In this document: piece after piece, positions 1 through 6,568 of the stretch
How the letters are laid out: the number at the start of each line of letters is the position of its first letter
Position numbering within the stretch: position 1 is the first letter of the stretch
Origin: an uncultured Rhodospirillales bacterium
Lineage (GTDB): Bacteria > Pseudomonadota > Alphaproteobacteria > Rhodospirillales > Casp-alpha2
Assembly: GCA_938074585.1 (NCBI GenBank)
Contig: CALJEW010000213.1
Span: 1-6,981 of the forward strand
DNA: 6,981 bases
Direction of reading: 5' to 3'
The notes under the pieces: generated by a model
Database searches by the model: none
What the model was told of the DNA's origin: nothing
The model's input: the letters and a program-made list of their open reading frames with translations, nothing else
Translations under genes and position numbers: made by a program

Positions 1-914
1 AATACCGTGATGGTGCTGATCCGGTTGCGTTGTTTGAAGACTTATTAGAAATCACCCACTTTTTGACACGCATAAAAGTTGTGCCAACGGTTGCTGATGT
101 TCCGGGCGTGCCAGAGATTGAGCGGACCCAAGGCAAGGCCATGGCGTCAAAACTGTCAATGGCATCATTAGCCCGCACGTGGCAAATTTTGCTTAAAGGT
201 TTAAGTGAAGTGCGTATGGCCCCGTCGCCCAAACAAGCGGCTGAAATGGTCTTGGTGCGCTTGGCGTATACGGCTGAATTACCGACACCCGAAGAAGCCA
301 TCCGTAAATTATCAGATGGGCAATCACCAGTACCAGCAGGGGCACCCGCTGCGTCCGCATCAAGTCCAGCTCTAAATCCTCCGGAAGCACAAGCAATGGC
401 TGCTAATAGTGGAGGCAGTGCGCAGGCACAATCCGCCCGTCAACCGGCACTAGAACCTGAAACCGCATCCGAACCACAAGCTGCCGCCCGCCCCAAATTG
501 ACAAGCTTTGAAGAAGTTCTGGCTTTGGCTGATGAGTTGCGTGAAGGTGTGCTTAGAACCCATTTGATTTCGGATGTCCGCTTGGTTCATTTTGAACCGG
601 GACGCATAGAGTTTAGCCCCGGCCCCCATGCGCCGCGCGATTTGGCTCAATCATTATCAGCCTTTTTGAAAAAACATTCCGATCTACGCTGGATGGTCAG
701 TGTTTCTGCTGAACAAGGCGGCGATACGATTTCAGAACAGCGGGAGACGGAGCTTGAAGATTTGCGGGCAGAAGTATCGGCAGAGCCGTTAATCAAGGCT
801 ATGTTGGAAATGTTCCCTGGCGCTATATTAGATGAAGTCGTTAAAGACGATGTTTTAGTTCCAGAGCCGGTAATTGAAAGCGATGACGATAATTCAGATG
901 AATTAGAAGATTAA
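1..914 (+). CDS. dnaX: DNA polymerase III subunit gamma/tau, C-terminal part (5' end outside window)
   Basis: DnaX is the ATPase subunit of the clamp loader; its tau form ties the loader to the polymerase core. The frame is open from base 3 and gives 303 residues before the TAA at 912-914; the N-terminal AAA+ domain lies outside the window. Visible residues 1-105 match domain III, the oligomerisation domain: GADPVALFEDLLEITHFLTR near the start, then KLSMASLARTWQILLKGL and a helix around KQAAEMVLVRLAY. Residues about 108-164 are a Pro/Ala/Ser/Gln-rich linker. Residues about 165-285 are a C-terminal domain of the tau type, with the ending EPLIKAMLEMFPGA seen in alphaproteobacterial DnaX. A short acidic tail follows. 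The TTG at 30 is an internal codon, because homology continues upstream of it. GST begins 16 bases downstream, which suggests co-transcription. Any programmed frameshift site giving the short gamma form cannot be judged from this fragment. Confidence 0.95.
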   Translation, partial: YRDGADPVALFEDLLEITHFLTRIKVVPTVADVPGVPEIERTQGKAMASKLSMASLARTWQILLKGLSEVRMAPSPKQAAEMVLVRLAYTAELPTPEEAIRKLSDGQSPVPAGAPAASASSPALNPPEAQAMAANSGGSAQAQSARQPALEPETASEPQAAARPKLTSFEEVLALADELREGVLRTHLISDVRLVHFEPGRIEFSPGPHAPRDLAQSLSAFLKKHSDLRWMVSVSAEQGGDTISEQRETELEDLRAEVSAEPLIKAMLEMFPGAILDEVVKDDVLVPEPVIESDDDNSDELED

Positions 915-930
915 ATTAGGATTTTTAAAG

Positions 931-1569
931 ATGTACAAACTTCACTACTCCCCTGGAAACGCCAGTTTTGCTCCCCACGCGATTATCAATGAGGTGGGTG
1001 TTGATGTTGAATTAGTTATGGTTGATCGGGCCACGAACGCACAAAAAAGTCCTGAATATTTGAAAATCAATCCTGCCGGGCGCATTCCAACGCTGGAAGA
1101 TGGTGACTTGGTGTTGTTCGAATCCGCCGCTATTTGTCTGCATTTGGCCGATAAGCATCCAGAAGCAAACTTGGCGCCAGCGCTGGGGACCAATGCCCGC
1201 GCGCACTTTTATAAATGGATGATGTATTTCACCAATACGATCCAGCCTGATGTCCTGATCTATCATTACACCGCCCGCTACACCACCGACGAAGCTGGCG
1301 TTCCCGGCATGAAGGCTGGTGCGCATGAGCGGATCAATCATTGGTTTGATATTATTGAAGAAAACATCGGTACCGGGCCGTATGTGTTAGGTGATACCTT
1401 CAGCGCTACCGATATTTATTTGACCATGTTGTGCCGTTGGGGCCGCTTGCAAGATCCAAAACCGGCATCACGGACAAAGATTGGTAAATTAGTTGAGTTG
1501 GTTTTGGCCCGCCCAGCAATTCAAAAAACCATTGAAGCAGAAGGCATTAAAGGTCCGTTTTTAGTCTAA
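931..1569 (+). CDS. Glutathione S-transferase family protein
   Basis: This is a complete 212-residue cytosolic GST-fold protein, a normal length for the family. The thioredoxin-like N-terminal domain (about 1-78) has the start YKLHYSPGNASFAPH, the cis-proline loop NPAGRIPTL (Pro53) and the glutathione-binding pair Glu64-Ser65 in FESAAI. The all-helical C-terminal domain (about 88-205) carries the folding motif SATDIY (Ser158 to Asp161). Where beta-class bacterial GSTs have a catalytic Cys in the SPGACS motif, this protein reads SPGNAS, so Ala replaces that Cys. Tyr6, Ser7 or Ser12 are the possible thiol-activating residues. The ATG at 931 has AGGA at 918-921, 9 bases upstream. The gene sits 16 bases behind dnaX and is probably read from the dnaX transcript. 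Glutathione transfer or peroxidase activity is the family expectation; the substrate cannot be inferred. No GC-rich hairpin with a T run is visible after the stop. Confidence 0.93.
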   Translation: MYKLHYSPGNASFAPHAIINEVGVDVELVMVDRATNAQKSPEYLKINPAGRIPTLEDGDLVLFESAAICLHLADKHPEANLAPALGTNARAHFYKWMMYFTNTIQPDVLIYHYTARYTTDEAGVPGMKAGAHERINHWFDIIEENIGTGPYVLGDTFSATDIYLTMLCRWGRLQDPKPASRTKIGKLVELVLARPAIQKTIEAEGIKGPFLV

Positions 1570-1575
1570 CGTTCC

Positions 1576-2399
1576 TTAAGCTTCCATTGTGAATTGATTG
1601 TTCGGTAATTGTCCCCATGCGTTTAAAAAGGCGCCTCAATGGGGTGGTTCACTACGTTTGGCCTCAATCATCGTAATTACGTCCGATATGCCCCGGTTAT
1701 AACCATCCAAATTAATACCAATCCATTGCATCATTAAGAGGGGATAGACCAAGTAGGTGTTTAAGATATCGGTTTCGCAATAATCTCCGATGTCCTGTAC
1801 TTTAACCGGATCGATCATTTCAGATACTTTTGAACCATCGACACCAAATTTACCGGGTAATCGAAAGACCGAGCACACTTTGTTCAATTTGACCCGCGCC
1901 GACGCCCCATAACCTGACAATTGTCAAATCAAATCGCAATGCCAATTCGCGCTATAGCGGTGGGAATAACTGTTGCATTTATTCCCTGCTTTGTGCCAAT
2001 GCAGGGAATTGATATCGTGGTCTATGGCCCAATACAACAGCACGAGTAAATCAAAACTGGAGACGTTGTTCCTAACAAATAGAGAGAGTAGACGGTCAAT
2101 ATTTTAAAAATCCAGTTAACAATTGTTTTTCATCGAAGCTTGCTTTGCCGCCAGTGCGGAGATGTTTTAGATAATAAATTTCTTTGTCGTCTGCTTCCTC
2201 TATTTCAGCTTCCAAAAAGCTAATGGCGACCACTTCATGAAACAGTTGGCGCAGAAATGAATTGCGTCCATCAATGATAGCGCTCTAGCTCTTAACGTCT
2301 TTTTTGAATGTCTGGATAATTGAACCCGGTCAGGTTTGGCATGGAGTACGTGTCGGGGACGGTTTCAATATTGAAAACAAATAGGTTTTGGTGCTGCAT
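1576..2399 (-). pseudogene. Decayed PolB-like 3'-5' exonuclease (DNA_pol_B_exo2 family)
   Basis: Reading the minus strand from the ATG at 2399 and changing frame where homology demands gives a nearly full-length family member of about 270 residues. Segments in order: MQHQNLFVFNIETVPDTYS (motif I, normally FDIETVPD); TGFNYPDIQKRR, then TAA at 2294-2292, then ELERYH; a frameshift near 2278; IIDGRNSFLRQLFHEVVAIS and FLEAEIEE; RTGGKASFDEKQLLTGFLKY; a frameshift near 2100; IDRLLSLFVRNNVSSFDL (motif II region); HRYSANWHCDLI; TGA at 1926-1924; LSGYGASARVKLNKV; LPGKFGVDGSKV; IGDYCETDILNTYLVY (motif III, Asp kept); TGA at 1638-1636; GAFLNAWG; final TAA at 1578-1576. The family is predicted to be a DEDD-type exonuclease related to the polymerase B proofreading domain. 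The first catalytic Asp reads Asn here. With three stops, two frameshifts and an active-site loss the gene cannot be functional. It lies on the strand opposite to the dnaX and recR genes around it. Confidence 0.93.
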
Positions 2400-2468
2400 T
2401 TCAGGTCTATCAATGTTATATGGATGTTTTACTACGTTCCATTTTTCTTATTAGAAAGAAGCCCCGAT

Positions 2469-2789
2469 ATGAACCTTGCGAATATGATGAAACAAGCCCA
2501 AGAAATGCAGTCGAAAATGGCTGATATGCAGGAAAACCTAGAGAATGTTGACGTTTTAGGGGAATCCGCTGCGGGTATGTGCCAAGTCACCTTAAATGGC
2601 AAAGGCGAAGCCAAGGCGTTGAAAATTGATCCGTCTTTGGTCACACCAGAAGAAGTTAGCGTTATGGAAGATTTGATTTTGGCCGCCTTTAATGACGCAA
2701 AAACCAAAGTCGAAGCCCAAATGAAAGATCAAATGTCAGAATTAACCGGCGGAATTCCACTTCCCGAAGGCTTCAAGCTGCCTTTCTAG
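2469..2789 (+). CDS. ybaB: YbaB/EbfC family nucleoid-associated protein
   Basis: This is a small DNA-binding protein of the YbaB/EbfC family; members dimerise and coat DNA as nucleoid-associated factors. The ATG at 2469 is chosen because it gives 106 residues, the usual family length, and begins with the typical MNLANMMKQAQEMQSK helix. An A/G-rich ribosome-binding stretch (AGAAAGAAG, about 2453-2461) lies just upstream. An in-frame ATT/TTG-type extension back to 2388 would add 27 hydrophobic residues absent from the family and run into the pseudogene start. Features visible: N-terminal amphipathic helix (1-28), central strands with VTLNGKGEAKALKIDPSL, a second helix MEDLILAAFNDAKTKVE, and a Gly/Pro-rich tail ending GFKLPF. 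recR starts 11 bases after its stop. Because an opposite-strand pseudogene separates it from gst and dnaX, it probably needs its own promoter in 2400-2468, where I see no convincing -35/-10 pair. Confidence 0.93.
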   Translation: MNLANMMKQAQEMQSKMADMQENLENVDVLGESAAGMCQVTLNGKGEAKALKIDPSLVTPEEVSVMEDLILAAFNDAKTKVEAQMKDQMSELTGGIPLPEGFKLPF

Positions 2790-2800
2790 GACTGTTGCAT

Positions 2801-3394
2801 ATGGTTTCTGAAGAAATTGAACAGCTGATATCTCTGTTGGCTAAGTTGCCGGGGCTTGGGCCACGCTCTGCCCGGCGGGCTGCGCTCAATTTAATTAAAC
2901 GCAAAGAAACGCTGATGCAACCTTTAGCGAAGGCCATGGCCGCAACGGCTGAACAAACCAAAACGTGCTCTGTATGCGGTAATTTAGACACCCGCGACCC
3001 GTGCAAGCTATGTAACGATCCGCGCCGCGACCCAACAATCATTTGCGTTGTTGAAGACGTTGCTGATTTGTGGGCATTGGAGCGCACGGTTGCTTTTCGC
3101 GGGCATTATCATGTTTTGGGCGGTACGTTATCGGCGCTTGATGGTGTAAGTCCGGATGATTTGCGCATCCCCCAATTGGTCGAACGGGCAAATATAGGTG
3201 TCATTAAAGAAGTGATTTTGGCAACCAATGCGACCGTCGATGGTCAAACCACGGCGCACTATATAGCTGACCGCTTAGAAGAAAAAGGTATTGCAGTTTC
3301 TGGATTAGCACATGGTGTTCCGGTGGGTGGCGAGCTAGATTATTTAGACGACGGCACAATCAGCGCCGCCTTAAAGGCCCGCGGTCCGATTTAA
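2801..3394 (+). CDS. recR: Recombination mediator protein RecR
   Basis: RecR acts with RecO (and RecF) to load RecA onto SSB-coated single-stranded DNA in gap repair. The 197-residue product is of normal length. Domains: a helix-hairpin-helix with LPGLGPRSARRAALNLI (residues about 9-35); a four-Cys zinc motif (Cys56, Cys59, Cys68, Cys71); a Toprim domain starting at IICVVEDVADLWALE (Glu85), running through NATVDGQTTAHYI (143-155) to HGVPVGGELDYLDDGT. The ATG at 2801 is preferred over the in-frame TTG at 2795: AGGA at 2788-2791 is well spaced for the ATG and too close for the TTG, and homology begins at VSEEIEQL. It follows ybaB after 11 bases, the usual operon arrangement. One oddity is residue 168, Gly in VSGLAHGVP, where relatives such as E. 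coli RecR (VTRIAHGVP) have Arg. The stop codon overlaps the ancestral stop of the convergent NfeD pseudogene. Confidence 0.96.
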   Translation: MVSEEIEQLISLLAKLPGLGPRSARRAALNLIKRKETLMQPLAKAMAATAEQTKTCSVCGNLDTRDPCKLCNDPRRDPTIICVVEDVADLWALERTVAFRGHYHVLGGTLSALDGVSPDDLRIPQLVERANIGVIKEVILATNATVDGQTTAHYIADRLEEKGIAVSGLAHGVPVGGELDYLDDGTISAALKARGPI

Positions 3395-3821
3395 TGCGCT
3401 CCACCGACCAGCTTTTCAACGTTTAAAGAAGCACCTTCCGTCCCGGTGACTTTTCGATGGGCATTTCGTCGGCTTTGACATTACAATCTCTATCGCCAAC
3501 CCGAACTCGGCCTGAGCCATTTTTGATCGAGTGTTCAAGGGTATAGATATTGCCCACATATTGGGCGATGCGTTGGTTCAGAAGCGGTTTGTCGGTTCCA
3601 GTTGGGTTGCGCTTTAACCATGTCCGACCGCTAAATCCTGCGTTAACTGAAATACAGGTAAAAATAATAAACTGCAGGTGCCAATCTAAGTTCGTTGCGA
3701 CAAGGGTGATAAGCCGTGTTACGGAAGCTCCAATCCCAAGCTATAAAAAGATAACGCCCGGGGTTAGGGTTTCTAATATGACCAAGGCAACGGCGGCGAC
3801 CCACCAGTGACAAAATACCAT
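3391..3821 (-). pseudogene. Decayed short NfeD-family membrane protein
   Basis: Read on the minus strand from the ATG at 3821, this is a recognisable NfeD-like protein of about 143 codons, typical of the short form encoded next to SPFH proteins (as with E. coli YbbJ beside QmcA). Segments: VFCHWWVAAVALVILETLTP and GVIFL (first membrane helices), an in-frame TAG at 3743-3741 where the family usually has Trp (FLWLG), then LGIGASVTRLITLVATNLDW, LQFIIF, GRTWLKRNP, and the C-terminal OB-fold with PLLNQRIAQYVGNIYTLEHS and NGSGRVRVGD. A frameshift near 3450-3455 moves the last stretch (VTGTEGASLNVEKLVGGAH) to another frame, which ends at TAA 3393-3391. The protein would have been an inner-membrane partner of the upstream SPFH protein. 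One nonsense codon and one frameshift make it a pseudogene, less eroded than its partner. Its old stop overlaps the recR stop on the other strand. Confidence 0.92.
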
Positions 3822-3838
3822 GTTTTACAGAAATTGCA

Positions 3839-4704
3839 TCATTGCTTAACTGTCCTTTTATTTTGGGCCGATGCTATATCTTTTAAGGTATCAAAATATT
3901 TTTGGCGATGAAATAGTTGTTCGCTTAAACATTGCTGCCATCAATTGCACTGGAAAACATGGTAGTGGCTTTGGCTTCTGCTTCCGCTTTGCCTTCGCGC
4001 TCCCTGGCTTCAGCGTCGAGATAGGCGCCTTCGCGGCGGCCTTTAGCTTCTAAAGTTATTGACTGTTTTCCACCTTTGGCCTTTATTGTCCCAGCTTAAA
4101 AAAACCTTTGGCTTCCGGAATATTTGAGCGTTTTCAGCGCTCAGCCTTCATTTGGCGGGCCATGGCCTCGGCTAAATCATGGGGCGGGGAAATATCTTTA
4201 ATTTCAATCATGGTGACTTTAACGACCAGAGGTCGGTGGCAGAATCGAACGCGGTCAATAGCTGGGTGTTGATGGTGTCGCGCTGGGATAATAATTCATC
4301 CAAATCCATAGAGACCATAACGTTGCAAATATTGGTCACGGTTAAATTCAAGATGGCATTTTATAAATTATTGACCTCATAAGCGGCTAGCGATGCTTAT
4401 ATGACTTGAAAAAGCACAACGCCATTGACTTGAACTATCGCGTCATCTTTGGTGGCGACTTCGTGCAAAGGAACATCCATAATTTGTTTGCGTATGTTCA
4501 GTTTATAACCAATACGATCGATAATGGGGATAATCAAGTGCAAGCCGAGTTTTAAGGTTTTTGCGTATTTACCAAATCGCTCGACTGTATACTCCATGCC
4601 TTGCGATACGGTTTGATGTCTAGAAAAACTCAGATGATACTGAGACCAACGAAAATGAAGGTTAAGACTTCCAATGTACCAATTCACCTAGTCTCTATTC
4701 TCAT
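3839..4704 (-). pseudogene. qmcA: Decayed SPFH/Band 7 (paraslipin, QmcA-like) protein
   Basis: A stomatin-like membrane scaffold gene read on the minus strand. It has a good ribosome-binding site (AAGGAAG) about 7 bases before the ATG at 4704. Segments: N-terminal membrane helix (VLTFIFVGLSII); TVSQGMEYTVERFGKYAKTL; GLHLIIPIIDRIGYKLNIRK; DDAIVQVNGVVLFQVI; AAYEVNNL; NAILNLTVTNI; SMDLDELLSQRDTINT; KVTMIEIKDISPPHDLAEAM; ARQMKAER; ITLEAKGRREGAYLDAEARE; NNYFIAK; YFDTLKDIASA. Damage: TGA at 4686-4684 and 4632-4630; frameshift near 4613; TAA at 4399-4397 and 4363-4361; frameshift near 4226; TGA at 4136-4134; frameshift near 4090; TAA at 3927-3925; one-base loss near 3900. The 3' end past IASA is uncertain; the current frame closes at 3841-3839. 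Family members form membrane-bound oligomers with NfeD partners. The longest surviving ORF (4687-4397) is only an exon-like remnant. It lies downstream of rmuC on the same strand. Confidence 0.94.
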
Positions 4705-4829
4705 AACCAACTTCCTTCTGAATTTTTTAAAGGCAATGCTTACACCGTTGCGGTAAGCTATAGAAGAATATGCACGCATATTTTGCTCAAACAGCATCTA
4801 GCGCAATGGCGTCCGTATAAGGAAAAAGC

Positions 4830-6332
4830 TTATTCTTTGGGTTGGGTTTGGTCTGTTAAAAAAGACGATTTCTCAACTTCCGCCGCATCCCCTTCAATCA
4901 AATTGTCATCTTTATGATCCAAAAGGGTAAAGGTTGGAATGCTTTTAGGAATTTGCTTATTTTTATTCGAAGACACACCAAAGGCTTCTAACTCTTGAAC
5001 CCGTTTTAGTAACCCAGAATTCATGCTTTTGGAAAGTTTTGAATAATGGCTACTTGCTGACTTTAAGCCTTTCCCGACGTTTTCAGTATGCTGGATAATC
5101 ATACTAACGCTTTCAATAAACCGCTGTAATCCGGCCACGATACGTTCCTGATTTTCGGATTGGCGCTGCATATCTAATTGAAGTTTTGACATGCCAATGA
5201 TGCCATTTAGCCCTGCGGGTCCGGCAACGACGATGTTTAATTTTGCGGCATTTATGGGGAATTTAGGGTCAGCAATCGTTATTTTCTCAATCGCCCCCTC
5301 ACTGGGAACGAACATAATGCTCATAATCTGAGGATTGCCAGCGATGTGTGTCGATTTTTTATAAGATGCGTAGACTTCTGTTTTGTAGTTTTTACTTGAT
5401 AAGGATGTCAGGTGCTTGTTCATTGTGTTTGCAAGGCTGGCGAAAGCTTTGGTCTCTTCATTATCTGATTGAGCTTCCTCAATACCCAATAAAAATTTTG
5501 ATGATTTACTATCAATGACCAAAACGGTGTCGCCGGGCAAATACACCAAAGCATCTGGGCGCAATTTAGAATCATCAATTTGGGGCTGCATGAAAAAATC
5601 TCGGCCCTTTAATAAGCCAAAATCTGATAATGCTTTTTCCAAACCAAGTTCCGAATACTGCCCGGCCCCGCCAGGGCTCGAAAGTGCGCGCATGACTGTG
5701 TCCATGGTTTTGCGATTGCTGGAAACGTCTGAATTAAGCGCATGGATGGTTTTGCTGACTTCAGTGATTTGGCTAACCAAAGCATCTGTAGTTTTTTTAA
5801 CCCGTTCTTCTGTGTCTTTTTTTGCCTCTACTGTTTCACGTTTGTGGTCGTCTAAGAGCTTAGATGAGAGCTTTGTCGCACTTTCCACAGATGCCGCTTT
5901 GGCAGCTTCGATCGCAGCATCTTTTAAGTTGTCGATGATTCTTAAGCGTTCTGTATGGGCGTCACGGTCTTTGCTTTGCTCTGTCTGTAGGACCTTGATT
6001 TCTTGATCTGCTTTGGATTTTTGTTGGCTTAGGGTTTGGGTTTGTAACTGCAAGGTTGATTTTTCAGTTTGCAGCAAATGCACTTGATCGGTTAAATGGC
6101 GGATTTGGGTTCCTTGCTCTGCGTTTGAAATCCACAACTGAGTCTTTTTTGCATCTGTGGCATCCATATCGGCTTCTAAAGAACTTAAGGCGCTTTGGTG
6201 TGCCTCAGAATCCGCAAGGGCTACTCGCTTCGTTTTGGTGTGGGCTTGTAAAGTTGCTATCAACCAACCAATGGCCCCCAATAAAAGGACACTCACAATT
6301 GCGAATAATGTATCTAAATTTTCACTAAACAT
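4830..6332 (-). CDS. rmuC: DNA recombination protein RmuC
   Basis: This is an intact 500-residue RmuC-family protein. E. coli rmuC mutants show raised inversion between short inverted repeats, and the family has a predicted restriction-endonuclease-like core. Layout: an N-terminal membrane anchor (about 8-28, LFAIVSVLLLGAIGWLIATL), a long Gln/Lys/Glu-rich coiled coil (about 35-215), then the conserved core beginning SSPGGAGQYSELGLEKAL (219-235). Nuclease-fold landmarks are RPD at 258-260 and VIDSK at 272-276, with ASLANTMNKHLTSLSSKNY and SIMFVPSEGAIEKI further on. The C-terminal ~50 residues are variable and acidic. The ATG at 6332 follows GGGAA about 8 bases upstream. A perfect TATAAT on the minus strand at 6430-6425 could serve as a -10 box about 93 bases before the start, but no good -35 accompanies it. 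The 125 bases between its stop and the SPFH pseudogene contain no gene or clear terminator. Confidence 0.95.
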   Translation of the reverse strand: MFSENLDTLFAIVSVLLLGAIGWLIATLQAHTKTKRVALADSEAHQSALSSLEADMDATDAKKTQLWISNAEQGTQIRHLTDQVHLLQTEKSTLQLQTQTLSQQKSKADQEIKVLQTEQSKDRDAHTERLRIIDNLKDAAIEAAKAASVESATKLSSKLLDDHKRETVEAKKDTEERVKKTTDALVSQITEVSKTIHALNSDVSSNRKTMDTVMRALSSPGGAGQYSELGLEKALSDFGLLKGRDFFMQPQIDDSKLRPDALVYLPGDTVLVIDSKSSKFLLGIEEAQSDNEETKAFASLANTMNKHLTSLSSKNYKTEVYASYKKSTHIAGNPQIMSIMFVPSEGAIEKITIADPKFPINAAKLNIVVAGPAGLNGIIGMSKLQLDMQRQSENQERIVAGLQRFIESVSMIIQHTENVGKGLKSASSHYSKLSKSMNSGLLKRVQELEAFGVSSNKNKQIPKSIPTFTLLDHKDDNLIEGDAAEVEKSSFLTDQTQPKE

Positions 6333-6568
6333 AATAAATTCCCATATTCCTATTGTGACCCTGCCATAATCGTTGAGTAGGAACTTGCCTCAGGGACGTA
6401 GGAAACGCAAACTTGTGGAAATGAATTATATGAGCCGTTGATTCGTAAAATTAAAGCATGTGTGATTGGGTTTTAACCTGTGCCGCCATTGGTTCCGCAC
6501 ATGTTTAACCCCAGAGCATTGAAACAAACCAGCGATCGGTACTTGGGGTGTTATAGTATGGAGCCGGG
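6333..6568. other. Intergenic region upstream of rmuC, no gene recognised
   Basis: About 236 bases separate the rmuC start from the next possible start at 6569. Frames on both strands are short, and no protein family, tRNA or known RNA could be recognised. The region includes a minus-strand TATAAT (6430-6425), a possible but unsupported rmuC promoter element. It also includes the left copy of a 15-base inverted repeat (6440-6454). The minus-strand ORF spanning 6791-6426 has no recognisable family features and is probably fortuitous. Confidence 0.5.
6440..6454 (+). repeat. Left arm of a 15-base perfect inverted repeat
   Basis: GATTCGTAAAATTAA here is exactly the reverse complement of 6845-6859. 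The arms are 390 bases apart. The flanks show little further similarity, so this is either a short terminal inverted repeat of a small eroded element or coincidence in AT-rich sequence. No flanking target-site duplication was seen. Confidence 0.6.

Noticed and set aside
1636..1920. A 94-residue minus-strand ORF as a separate small gene
   Set aside because: It starts at an internal TTG just after an in-frame TGA and is only the C-terminal piece of the exonuclease pseudogene; homology continues on both sides of its ends.
3550..4382. Three plus-strand ORFs (3550-3810, 3871-4053, 4179-4382) in the space between recR and rmuC
   Set aside because: They lie antisense to the NfeD and SPFH pseudogenes, whose minus-strand translations match known families, and their own products show no family features.
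4397..4687. A 96-residue minus-strand ORF as a short functional SPFH protein
   Set aside because: Its first ~20 residues come from the wrong frame of the membrane helix, and the SPFH domain stops half way, continuing after the TAA in the same frame; it is a pseudogene fragment.
1576..4704. Stop-codon recoding or selenocysteine use to explain the in-frame stops
   Set aside because: TAA, TAG and TGA all occur, frameshifts accompany them, and intact neighbouring genes use normal stops.
4743..4757. Short palindrome ACCG-TTG-CGGT between the SPFH pseudogene and rmuC
   Set aside because: A four-base stem with no T run on either strand is too weak to call a terminator or operator.
5515..6369. Plus-strand ORFs inside rmuC (5515-6006, 6056-6328, 6157-6369)
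   Set aside because: They are antisense to the intact, strongly recognisable RmuC and have no family signature.
6356..6397. CCCTG and CAGGG pairing upstream of rmuC
   Set aside because: A five-base stem with a long loop and a mismatch next to it; not distinguishable from chance.
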